A DNA stretch of 64,000 nucleotides, from NCBI GenBank assembly GCA_900549955.1, contig URQH01000006.1, positions 1 to 64,000 on the forward strand, read 5' to 3'. This document shows, piece by piece, positions 1 through 6,526 of the stretch. Made by a program: the position numbers and the translations under genes. The notes under the pieces are model-generated. The model was not told the origin of the DNA and made no database searches. It saw nothing but the letters and a program-made list of their open reading frames with translations. This DNA is from an uncultured Eubacteriales bacterium. GTDB lineage: Bacteria > Bacillota > Clostridia > Christensenellales > CAG-138. Position 1 is the first letter of the stretch. Each line of letters opens with the position of its first letter.

Positions 1-66
1 TCTGTATGAACTCTTTTATTTACTTAAAGTGTTGCACTTGATAGTATAATTCACCCATAAGACGAA

Positions 67-94
67 GCGCGCCGCCCCTTCCGGGGCGGCGCGC
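67..94 (-). terminator. hairpin downstream of the transglutaminase-like gene
   Basis: A perfect 12-bp GC-only stem with a TTCC loop lies just beyond the stop of the gene at 129-1241. The run after it on the minus strand is only weakly U-rich, so termination is likely but not textbook. The AT-rich stretch 1-60 before it holds a small inverted repeat (AAGTG/CACTT around 27-39) and a TATAAT-like hexamer near 45-50, but no gene I can support. Confidence 0.55.
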
Positions 95-128
95 CCTGTT
101 TCCGCCATCGGCCGCTCGGGCCCGCCGT

Positions 129-1241
129 TCACCATGCCGCCCAGTCGATGCGGCAATAAGTGCTGCCGTCGACCTGCCGGCACCAGACGTACCAGTTGCA
201 CCGCTTGCCCATCGCGTCCGCCACGGTCTGCAGCGCGCCGCTGAGCGCCTCCCAGGTGCAGGTGCGGTTGAGCAGCATGGCGTAGACCGTCTGTTGCCCA
301 CGGTCGCGGCGCGCCGTGAACGCATAGTAGGCGAGACCGCCCAGATCCGTACAGAGCCCGCCAAAGCCCTCCTCTGCAGCAGCGTAAAAGAATTTCGACC
401 AGTCCGTCGCCGCCGCCACCGGCGCAGTCTCCTCCTGCGGCGTCCAGACGTGGTCGCCGGCCATGTCCAGCCCGACGTTGAACCAGCGATAGTCCCACAC
501 GCCCGCATCCATCAGGTCGTTCGTGACGTCCACCAGGTACCACTGGCCGTCCAGCAGGATCGTGTTCCAGGTGTGCGCCGCGCCGCCCGCCGTCCCGCTC
601 TGGCGGCGCACGTCGAAGCCGGCCAGCTTGCCCAGCAGATAAAACGCATCCGCAAACCCCTGGCAGTTTGCGCTGCCATCGAGCAGGGCGCCCACGGCCG
701 TAAACGTCGTCGGCGTGCCATCCGCCTCCGCCGTGGCCGGCGGCGCGTCGGTATAACGGACGTTTGCACACAGCCAGTCGTGCAGCGCGCGCTCGAGCAT
801 GAGCGGCGTGTCGGCAGCGGCTCGGGCCGACGCGACGATCTGCTGCGCCCGCGCATAGGTCGCGCGCTCCCGCTCGGACAGGCTGGCCACGTCCCCGCTC
901 TCGGCCGCATACACGATCCGGGTGCCCGGATAATAGCGCAGCATGAGCTCCAGCAGGCCCGTATCAAAGCGCAGCCTTGCGGTGACGCCGCACTGCATCG
1001 TCAGCGCCAAAATGGGGCGCAACGGCTCCTCCGCCTGCCCGAGCGACGCAAGGTCGTCCAGATACAGGCGGATCACCGGCTCGCAGCGCTCCGCGCTCTC
1101 GCGCAGGTACGTCGCAGCGTCCGTAAGCGTCGCAAAGCGCGGCGCCTCCTGCGCCGCCTGCGCGGCACGCCCCGGCAGCAACACCGGCAGCAGCGCCGCC
1201 ATGAGCAGCAGCGCCAGCGCCCGTTTCCCTGCCCCTTTCAT
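129..1241 (-). CDS. secreted transglutaminase-like (papain-fold) protein
   Basis: This 370-residue protein starts with a signal peptide: basic MKGAGKR, a Leu/Ala-rich core, then AQAAQ as a likely cleavage region near residue 28. The C-terminal half carries the transglutaminase-like triad: Cys193 in ANCQGFA, His223 in AHTWN and Asp238 in YLVDVTND. Family members are usually extracytoplasmic cysteine proteases or amidases, often linked to wall or peptide processing; the substrate here is unknown. I chose the ATG at 1241 because an AGGAGG site lies about 10 nt upstream, whereas an in-frame start at 1274 lacks one and would spoil the signal peptide. It is the last gene of a three-gene minus-strand run with the FakA-like and flavin reductase genes. 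Confidence 0.8.
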   Translation of the reverse strand: MKGAGKRALALLLMAALLPVLLPGRAAQAAQEAPRFATLTDAATYLRESAERCEPVIRLYLDDLASLGQAEEPLRPILALTMQCGVTARLRFDTGLLELMLRYYPGTRIVYAAESGDVASLSERERATYARAQQIVASARAAADTPLMLERALHDWLCANVRYTDAPPATAEADGTPTTFTAVGALLDGSANCQGFADAFYLLGKLAGFDVRRQSGTAGGAAHTWNTILLDGQWYLVDVTNDLMDAGVWDYRWFNVGLDMAGDHVWTPQEETAPVAAATDWSKFFYAAAEEGFGGLCTDLGGLAYYAFTARRDRGQQTVYAMLLNRTCTWEALSGALQTVADAMGKRCNWYVWCRQVDGSTYCRIDWAAW

Positions 1242-1280
1242 GCGCAACACGTCCTCCTTTGCCGTCCTTTGCACGCCCGC

Positions 1281-1532
1281 TCAGCCCTGCAGGCCCCGCT
1301 CCTGCCGATCCATATTTTCGATGACCACGTCGTAGATGTCGCCAAGCGACGCGCAGTATTCGAGCACCTGCCACGGCGTGTTCGTGTGGAAATGGATCTT
1401 GATCAGCGTCTCGTCCCCGACGCAGAGCAGGCAGTCGCCCGCGATGTGCGCGGTAATGTATGCCCCGATGTCGTCCTCCGACAGGCCCTCTCCCTCGAGC
1501 AGCAGCTGCGTGTCATACCGAAATTCCAACAT
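1281..1532 (-). CDS. stand-alone FakA/YloV C-terminal-like domain protein
   Basis: This 83-residue protein matches, from memory of the family, the DegV-like last domain of fatty-acid kinase FakA/YloV (DAK2-fusion proteins): an opening FRYDTQLLLEG, then CVGDETLIKIHFHTNTP, then VLEYCASLGDIYDVVIENM. In full-length proteins this follows a DAK2 kinase domain and a middle domain, both absent here. GGAGGG about 8 nt upstream supports the ATG at 1532. It sits 14 nt after the flavin reductase stop and 39 nt before the transglutaminase-like gene, so it is probably co-transcribed. It could be a fatty-acid or FakB-binding accessory, or a decayed paralogue; the reading frame is intact and begins with its own ribosome site, favouring a real small protein. 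Confidence 0.7.
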   Translation of the reverse strand: MLEFRYDTQLLLEGEGLSEDDIGAYITAHIAGDCLLCVGDETLIKIHFHTNTPWQVLEYCASLGDIYDVVIENMDRQERGLQG

Positions 1533-1546
1533 ACGCCTTCCCTCCG

Positions 1547-2050
1547 TTACGCTTCCCGATAGGCGGCGAGAATCTCGCCAAAGTACAGGGTATGCGGGTC
1601 CCCGTCGGCCGTGGCCTGGTTGTCGCCGTAAAAGCGCGCGCGAAGGCCCGGCTCCAGGCAGTCCAGATCGCTCTCGGCGCGAAAGACCACGCGGCATTCA
1701 AAATGTATGGCGCAACCGTCAAGCGGCGCAGCCCCGCCGGCCCGCGGCGCAAGCAGCGACAGGCCGCAGGCCGCCAGCTTGTCGCCGTCGCGCCCGGAAT
1801 GCGACCCGCAATAGGCCAGCGCCTCCCGCATCGTGCCCGCTGCCGGCACGCTCACGGTAAACACGTTGCTCTTTTCCAGCAGCGCGTGCGTGTGCCGGCT
1901 GTGACGCACGAACACCGTGCACACGGGCCTGCCCCATATGACGCCAAACTGCGCCCAGCCGATCGTCATCGGGTTGCCGTCCACCATCAAAAACGCGCCC
2001 TTGGGCAGCTGCCCGCAGGTTTCGTCGAGTAGCGCTCTGTACTCTTCCAT
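1547..2050 (-). CDS. flavin reductase-like, FMN-binding split-barrel protein
   Basis: This 167-residue protein has the layout of the flavin-reductase-like FMN-binding domain. It opens with PKGAFLMVDGNPMTIGWAQFG, where family members have a strand contacting FMN, followed by RPVCTVFVRHSRHT and FTVSVP. A GSHSGRDGDKL segment in the middle is typical of clostridial members. Such proteins reduce free flavin with NAD(P)H or act as flavoredoxins in anaerobes; the specific partner is not evident. The ATG at 2050 follows an AGAGGG site. A longer reading to 2170 would run through low-complexity, GC-rich leader sequence. It is the first gene of the minus-strand run and has its own promoter at 2161-2189. 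Confidence 0.82.
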   Translation of the reverse strand: MEEYRALLDETCGQLPKGAFLMVDGNPMTIGWAQFGVIWGRPVCTVFVRHSRHTHALLEKSNVFTVSVPAAGTMREALAYCGSHSGRDGDKLAACGLSLLAPRAGGAAPLDGCAIHFECRVVFRAESDLDCLEPGLRARFYGDNQATADGDPHTLYFGEILAAYREA

Positions 2051-2156
2051 ATCGTTCCCTCTTTCCTCATGTTGATCTGCCGTCTCGGCGGGACGGCGTG
2101 TCCCGGGAAATGGCGCCGCCGCGGCGCGGGGGCGCGGGGCGCCCGGCCCCGCCATG

Positions 2157-2174
2157 CCGTATTGTATCATACGG
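2157..2174. promoter_or_regulatory. inverted repeat over the flavin reductase -10
   Basis: Arms CCGTAT and ATACGG separated by 6 nt overlap the minus-strand -10 hexamer at 2161-2166. The position fits a repressor site for the flavin reductase gene. No candidate binding protein is identified beyond the nearby DUF134 regulator. Confidence 0.45.
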
Positions 2175-2189
2175 GGCGGGTGCTTGCAA
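2161..2189 (-). promoter_or_regulatory. promoter of the flavin reductase operon
   Basis: Minus-strand -35 TTGCAA (2184-2189), 17-nt spacer and -10 TACAAT (2161-2166) with an upstream TG (extended -10). It diverges from the promoter of the DUF134-mrp operon only about 10 nt away. Confidence 0.6.
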
Positions 2190-2197
2190 ACCGGTTG

Positions 2198-2225
2198 TTG
2201 ACATATGGCAAAAACCTGCTATACT
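2198..2225 (+). promoter_or_regulatory. promoter of the DUF134-mrp-nifX-like operon
   Basis: TTGACA at 2198-2203, 16-nt spacer, TATACT at 2220-2225: a near-consensus vegetative promoter ending 34 nt before the DUF134 start codon. Confidence 0.75.
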
Positions 2226-2231
2226 GTAATC

Positions 2232-2241
2232 GACATATGTC
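2232..2241. promoter_or_regulatory. putative operator, GACATATGTC
   Basis: A perfect 10-bp palindrome lies at the expected transcription start. Its half GACATATG occurs again at 2200-2207 over the -35 hexamer, exactly 32 bp upstream (about three helical turns). The arrangement fits autoregulation by the DUF134 protein, which is an inference. Confidence 0.5.
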
Positions 2242-2258
2242 AGAAAGGAGGGCTGCCC

Positions 2259-2681
2259 ATGCCAAGGCCCACGCGTTGCAGGCGCGTTTGCGCCCTGCCG
2301 GACCAGCGCGAATTTGGCCCGGCCGACCGCCGCTGCTGCGGCAAGGCCGTCGTCATGACCGTGGACGAATACGAAGCCATCCGGCTCATCGACCTGAGCG
2401 GCCTGACCCAGGAACAGTGCGCGGCGCAGATGGACGTTGCGCGCACGACGATCACCGGCATTTACGACAGCGCGCGCAGGAAGCTGGCCGACGCCATCGT
2501 CAACGGCAGGCAACTGCGCATCGAAGGCGGCAGCTACCGGCTCTGCGAGACGGGCGCCGCCTGTCCCCGCCACGCGCACCACGCCTGTCCCCGCGCCGCG
2601 GCGCGCCGGGAGGCGCCCCCAACTTTGCCGCCCCGTTGCGGCCTGAAACCAGATGTGAAGGAGAACCAGCCACATGAGTGA
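2259..2681 (+). CDS. DUF134 family DNA-binding regulator
   Basis: This 140-residue protein belongs to the DUF134 (PF02001) family. It starts MPRPTRCRRV, the usual opening, and has VDEYEAIRLIDLSGLTQEQ followed by MDVARTTITGIYDSARRKLA, which reads as a sigma-70 region-4-like helix-turn-helix (about residues 40-85). The tail is Cys/His-containing (CETGAACPRHAHHACP), so metal or Fe-S sensing is possible. The ATG at 2259 follows AAAGGAGGG at 2244-2252. The stop overlaps the start of the Mrp gene by 8 nt, so translation is coupled. DUF134 genes commonly neighbour mrp and NifX-like genes, as here. Confidence 0.85.
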   Translation: MPRPTRCRRVCALPDQREFGPADRRCCGKAVVMTVDEYEAIRLIDLSGLTQEQCAAQMDVARTTITGIYDSARRKLADAIVNGRQLRIEGGSYRLCETGAACPRHAHHACPRAAARREAPPTLPPRCGLKPDVKENQPHE

Positions 2682-3522
2682 ACAGAATTGCAACCATGAC
2701 TGTGCCAGCTGCGGATCGGACTGCGCCTCGCGCGCCGCGCCGCAGAGCCTGCAGGCGCCGGCAAACGCCCGCTCGCATGTCGGCCGCGTGATCGCCGTCG
2801 TCAGCGGCAAGGGCGGCGTGGGCAAGTCCCTCGTCACCTCCGCGCTCGCGGTGCAGCTGCGCCGCAGGGGGCTTCGCGTCGGCATCCTCGACGCAGACGT
2901 GACCGGCCCGTCCATCCCGCGCGCCTTCGGGCTGAACAGCCGGGCGGAGGGCGACGACGAGGGGCTGTTCCCCTGCCGCACCGGCACCGGCATAGGCGTG
3001 ATGTCCATCAACCTGCTGCTCGAAGACAGCAACGACCCGGTCGTATGGCGCGGGCCGATGATTGCCAACGTCGTCAAGCAGTTCTGGACGGACGTCGCCT
3101 GGGGTGACATCGACTTTCTGCTCGTGGATATGCCGCCGGGCACGGGCGACGTGCCGCTGACGGTGTTCCAGTCGCTGCCGGTGGACGGCATCGTCGTGGT
3201 CACTTCGCCGCAGGAGCTGGTCGGCATGATCGTCGAAAAGGCCGTCCGCATGGCGGAGATGATGCACGTGCCGGTGCTGGGCGTGGTGGAAAACCTGTCC
3301 GGCTTCCGCTGCCCGGATTGCGGCGCCGTACACGACATCTTTGGCCGCAGCAACCTGGACGAGATCGCCGTCCAGCACGGCATCGCCCACGTGGAGCGGC
3401 TGCCGATCGATCCGGCCCTGTCCCAGCTGTGCGACCTTGGCAGCATAGAGCAGATGCCGGAAGACTACCTCGCGTCGACCGCGGCCATGTTGTGCGCCGC
3501 CGACGCGGGCCGGAACACCTGA
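2674..3522 (+). CDS. mrp: Mrp/NBP35-type P-loop ATPase, Fe-S cluster carrier
   Basis: This 282-residue protein has a deviant Walker A GKGGVGKS (about 45-52), an Asp switch in ILDADVTGPS, and LLVDMPPGTGDVPLT as Walker B/switch II. These identify it as a Mrp/NBP35 scaffold that binds and transfers [4Fe-4S] clusters in the cytoplasm. The N-terminus carries Cys6, Cys10, Cys13 and Cys17, similar to the NBP35 N-terminal cluster motif. A FRCPDCG motif near residue 208 is the conserved C-terminal CxxC that bridges a cluster between two subunits. It overlaps DUF134 and is followed after 27 nt by the NifX-like gene, so the three form one operon for Fe-S or metal handling. Confidence 0.92.
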   Translation: MSEQNCNHDCASCGSDCASRAAPQSLQAPANARSHVGRVIAVVSGKGGVGKSLVTSALAVQLRRRGLRVGILDADVTGPSIPRAFGLNSRAEGDDEGLFPCRTGTGIGVMSINLLLEDSNDPVVWRGPMIANVVKQFWTDVAWGDIDFLLVDMPPGTGDVPLTVFQSLPVDGIVVVTSPQELVGMIVEKAVRMAEMMHVPVLGVVENLSGFRCPDCGAVHDIFGRSNLDEIAVQHGIAHVERLPIDPALSQLCDLGSIEQMPEDYLASTAAMLCAADAGRNT

Positions 3523-3549
3523 ATGTGCCAAAACAAGGAGGAAACTCAC

Positions 3550-3981
3550 ATGAAGATCGCAGTCACCTATGAAAACGGCCAGGTCTACCCGCACTTTGGC
3601 CACACGGAGCAGTTCCTGCTCCTCGACACCGAGAGCAACCAGACGGAAATCGTCCCCACCGAGGGCGCGGGGCACGGCGCGCTGGCCGCCTTTTTGCAGG
3701 CGCACGGCGTAACTCACCTGATCTGCGGCGGCATCGGCGCCGGCGCGCAGCAGGCGCTGCAACAGGCCGGCATCCAGCTCTACGGCGGCGTCAGCGGCGA
3801 CGCGCGCGCGGCCGCGGAGGCGCTCGTCGCCGGCACGCTCGCCTACAACCCGGACGTGCGCTGCTCGCACCACGACCACGAAGACAGCCACGGCTGCGGC
3901 CACGGCGAGCCCGGCTCCGCAGGCTGCCAGGCGCATCACCACGGCGAAGCCCACCAGTGCCGGCACGGCCGGTGTCACTGA
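3550..3981 (+). CDS. NifX/NifB-type cofactor-binding domain protein with His/Cys tail
   Basis: This 143-residue protein consists of a dinitrogenase iron-molybdenum cofactor biosynthesis domain (MKIAVTYENGQVYPHFGHTEQFLLLD, then LICGGIGAGAQQAL and GVSGDARAAAEAL, residues 1-105). In non-diazotrophs this fold is an RNase H-like metallocluster-binding module. The last 38 residues are dominated by His and Cys (HHDHEDSHGCGHG and HHHGEAHQCRHGRCH), suggesting storage or transfer of metal ions. AAGGAGG at 3535-3541 sets the ATG at 3550. It is the last gene of the operon and is followed by a strong terminator. No nitrogenase gene is visible, so nitrogen fixation should not be inferred. Confidence 0.87.
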   Translation: MKIAVTYENGQVYPHFGHTEQFLLLDTESNQTEIVPTEGAGHGALAAFLQAHGVTHLICGGIGAGAQQALQQAGIQLYGGVSGDARAAAEALVAGTLAYNPDVRCSHHDHEDSHGCGHGEPGSAGCQAHHHGEAHQCRHGRCH

Positions 3982-3997
3982 CACTCTTTCAGGCGCA

Positions 3998-4043
3998 CGG
4001 CGCGCCGCGGCTGATATCGTTGCGGCGCACCGTTCTTTTTTTT
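3998..4043 (+). terminator. Rho-independent terminator of the mrp operon
   Basis: A 12-position GC-rich stem with one mismatch and one wobble (3998-4009 with 4021-4032) has an 11-nt loop and is followed by an eight-T run at 4036-4043. Confidence 0.85.
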
Positions 4044-4097
4044 CTCGATAATCGCCCCACTTTTTCCGCAAGCCGCATGGAAACGGCCGGCACAATG

Positions 4098-4106
4098 TGA
4101 TATACT
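4098..4106 (+). promoter_or_regulatory. extended -10 promoter upstream of the LRR gene
   Basis: TGATATACT is a TG-N-TATACT extended -10. A weak -35 (TGGAAA, 4078-4083) sits 17 nt upstream. The predicted leader is about 100 nt. Confidence 0.5.
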
Positions 4107-4212
4107 GGAAAAAATATCGCCGGGGCCGGCAGTTGCCCGCGCAGAGCCGCGCGGCTTGCCCGTCCCCGCCCGGGAAAGGGTGTGCCGCCAAGGCGGCGCC
4201 GGCGCTTTTTCC

Positions 4213-6501
4213 ATGGCTTTTGAGATACGGGATACCACGCTCATACGCTACCTGCCGGACACGGACGCCGCCAGCGTCACCGTGCCCGAGGGCGTGCTGC
4301 GCATTGGCGAAGAGGCCTTTGCCGGTTGTGCCGGGCTGGAAGAAGTGATTCTGCCGCGCGGCGCTTTTGCGGTGGGCGCCTCGGCGTTTGCCGGATGCCC
4401 GGACCTCGTGTCGGTCGTGCTGCCGGAGGAGATGCGCTCGATCGGCAACAAGGCGTTTTATGACTGTGCTTCGCTCCGGTCCGTCAACATGCCGGACACG
4501 CTGGAGGAGATCGGCGACGAGGCCTTTGGCGGCTGCGTGTCGATCCGCGGCGCGGCGCTGCCGGGCGGGCTGGTGCGGCTGGGCCACAGCGTGTGCCACG
4601 GCTGCAGCGGGCTGCTCGCCGCGCAGTTTCCGGACGGGATCTCGGACGTCGGAGACTATTTTTTCTGGGGTTGCTCGTCGCTGCAGTTCGTGCGCCTGCC
4701 GCGGCAGGCAAGGCGCATCGGCGTCTATGCCTTTTACGGGTGCCGGTCGCTCCGGGATCTGCGCCTGCCGGAGAGTGTGCGGGAAATCGGCTACAGCGCG
4801 TTCTCCTACTGCGAATCCCTCCGCGGTATCGCCCTGCCGGAAGGCATCGAGCAGGTGGGCGACTACCTGTTCTGGAACTGCGCGTCCCTCCGCGCCGTCG
4901 CGCTGCCGGGCAGCCTGCGCGCCGTCGGCACGCGCGCGTTCAACGGGTGCACGGCGCTTGCGGAGCTGCGCATGCACGACGGGCTGGAACAGATCGGCGA
5001 CCATGCGTTTGACGGCTGCGCCGCGCTGCGGGACGTCCGCCTGCCGGACAGCGTCGCCACCATTGGTGCGCACGCCTTTGCCGGCTGCCGCGCGCTCCGG
5101 CAGCTGCATCTGCCGGACCGCCTGACCGAGCTGCGCGACGGCCTGTGCAAGGGCTGCTCGTCGCTTACGGACGTGCAAATGCCTTCCGCCCTGCGCCGGC
5201 TTGGCCGCGAGGCCTTTGCCGGGTGCAGCCGCTTGGAGCGCGCAACGCTGCCTGCGACGGCCACGGAGGCCGGCCCCGCCGCCTTTTCCGGGTGCGCCTC
5301 GCTGCGCGCCATCGCGCTGCCGGCGGGCACGCAGGCCGTGAGCGAGCGGGAGTTTGCCCACTGCGCCGCCCTCGAGCGGATCGACCTGCCGCCGAGCGTC
5401 ACGGCCATTGGCGACGACGCGTTTTCCGGCTGTGCCGCGCTGCGGGAAGCGCCGCTGAGCGCGCACATCCGCCAGCTGGGCGCCGGCGTCTTCTCCGGCT
5501 GCACCGCACTGGAGGCGGCCGCGGTGCCGGCCGGCCTGCCGTCGCTGCCGGACCGCCTGTTTGAGGGCTGTACTTCGCTCCGGGAGCTCCGCCTGCCGGC
5601 GTCGGTAACGGGCATTGGCGCGCGTGCGCTGGCGGACTGCACCGCCCTCCAAACGCTTTCGCTGCCCGCCGGGCTGTGCCGGCTGGACGAGGAGGCCTTT
5701 GCCGGGAGCGGGCTCGTGGAGCCGTCGCTGCCGCACGGCGTCACAGCCCTCGGCGACGGGCTGTTTGCCGGATGCGCTTCGCTCACGCGCGTCCACCTCC
5801 CGCCGGATCTGCGCGCAGTCGGCGCGCGCGCCTTTTTCCGCTGCCGCGCCCTGACGGAACTGCATTTGCCTGACAGTGTGGAGGCGGTGGGCGCCGGCGC
5901 GTTTTACGGCTGCGACGCGCTGGAGCGGCTCTCCCTGGCAGACGGCATCCAGGAAATGGAACGCTCGCCCTTTTCGCTGCCCGGGTACGACCTGTTCTGG
6001 AAGGTGCCCATGCGCCGTATCACGATCCGCTTTGCCGCTGCAGCCGACGGCCTGCCGCTGGTGGACGTGCCCATCCCGGCCTGCGACGACATGCATCAGA
6101 TGTTTGCCCTGGGCTATTACGAACTGCTGGCCGCCTCGCCGCACGGGCCGTTCGACTTCCCGGCATACGACGAGCTGTTCCGGCACCGGGAGTCCGATCT
6201 GACACGGTGCGTCATCGCGCTGTCGCGTCTCGCCTGCCCCAAGCACCTGCAGGAGGAGCCGCGCGCCCGGTACCTGGCCTTTTTGCGGCGCCACGGCGCC
6301 ACGGCGCTCTCCATCATCGGGCAGCTGCAAAAGCCCGGCTGGATGACGCTGCTGGAGCAGGCCGGCGCCATCCGGCCGGACAACATCGACATGCTGCTCG
6401 AGCTGGCGGCGCGGATCGGCTCGGCCGAAATCACCGCCTACCTGCTCGAATACCAGAGCCGGGACATCGGCTTTTCGCCGTCGTCCCGCTGGTCGCTTTG
6501 A
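4213..6501 (+). CDS. cytoplasmic BspA-type leucine-rich-repeat protein
   Basis: This 762-residue protein has no signal peptide, membrane segment or wall anchor. A short head (1-21) precedes 24 LRR_5/BspA-type units of 23 residues (one of 22) from about 22 to 572, each on the pattern V-LP-x5-IG-x2-AF-x-GC-x-L-x2. A helical C-terminal domain of about 180 residues follows and ends in a segment resembling an ankyrin-like helix pair (MLLELAARIGSAEITAYLLEYQ). BspA repeats normally occur in secreted adhesins, so an intracellular one is notable. The ATG at 4213 has only a weak upstream site (AAGGCGG); an in-frame TTG at 4156 is an alternative. The stop lies 25 nt before the VWA gene, so the protein likely works with the VWA-MoxR pair. 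Function unknown. Confidence 0.85.
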   Translation: MAFEIRDTTLIRYLPDTDAASVTVPEGVLRIGEEAFAGCAGLEEVILPRGAFAVGASAFAGCPDLVSVVLPEEMRSIGNKAFYDCASLRSVNMPDTLEEIGDEAFGGCVSIRGAALPGGLVRLGHSVCHGCSGLLAAQFPDGISDVGDYFFWGCSSLQFVRLPRQARRIGVYAFYGCRSLRDLRLPESVREIGYSAFSYCESLRGIALPEGIEQVGDYLFWNCASLRAVALPGSLRAVGTRAFNGCTALAELRMHDGLEQIGDHAFDGCAALRDVRLPDSVATIGAHAFAGCRALRQLHLPDRLTELRDGLCKGCSSLTDVQMPSALRRLGREAFAGCSRLERATLPATATEAGPAAFSGCASLRAIALPAGTQAVSEREFAHCAALERIDLPPSVTAIGDDAFSGCAALREAPLSAHIRQLGAGVFSGCTALEAAAVPAGLPSLPDRLFEGCTSLRELRLPASVTGIGARALADCTALQTLSLPAGLCRLDEEAFAGSGLVEPSLPHGVTALGDGLFAGCASLTRVHLPPDLRAVGARAFFRCRALTELHLPDSVEAVGAGAFYGCDALERLSLADGIQEMERSPFSLPGYDLFWKVPMRRITIRFAAAADGLPLVDVPIPACDDMHQMFALGYYELLAASPHGPFDFPAYDELFRHRESDLTRCVIALSRLACPKHLQEEPRARYLAFLRRHGATALSIIGQLQKPGWMTLLEQAGAIRPDNIDMLLELAARIGSAEITAYLLEYQSRDIGFSPSSRWSL
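4276..5928 (+). repeat. 69-bp tandem repeats encoding 24 LRR units
   Basis: The coding sequence repeats with 69-bp (23-codon) periodicity. Units are diverged from each other at the DNA level, so the array is old rather than recently expanded. Unit 21 is one codon short. Confidence 0.85.
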
Positions 6502-6526
6502 CATGGGACGGCACCAAGGAGGGAAC

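Noticed and set aside
1..60. Promoter or gene start at the left edge
   Set aside because: A TATAAT-like hexamer and a short inverted repeat occur, but spacing to any -35 is wrong and no reading frame starts from it inside the window.
3550..3981. Nitrogen-fixation gene
   Set aside because: The NifX-like fold is widespread in non-diazotrophs and no nif structural genes are in the window.
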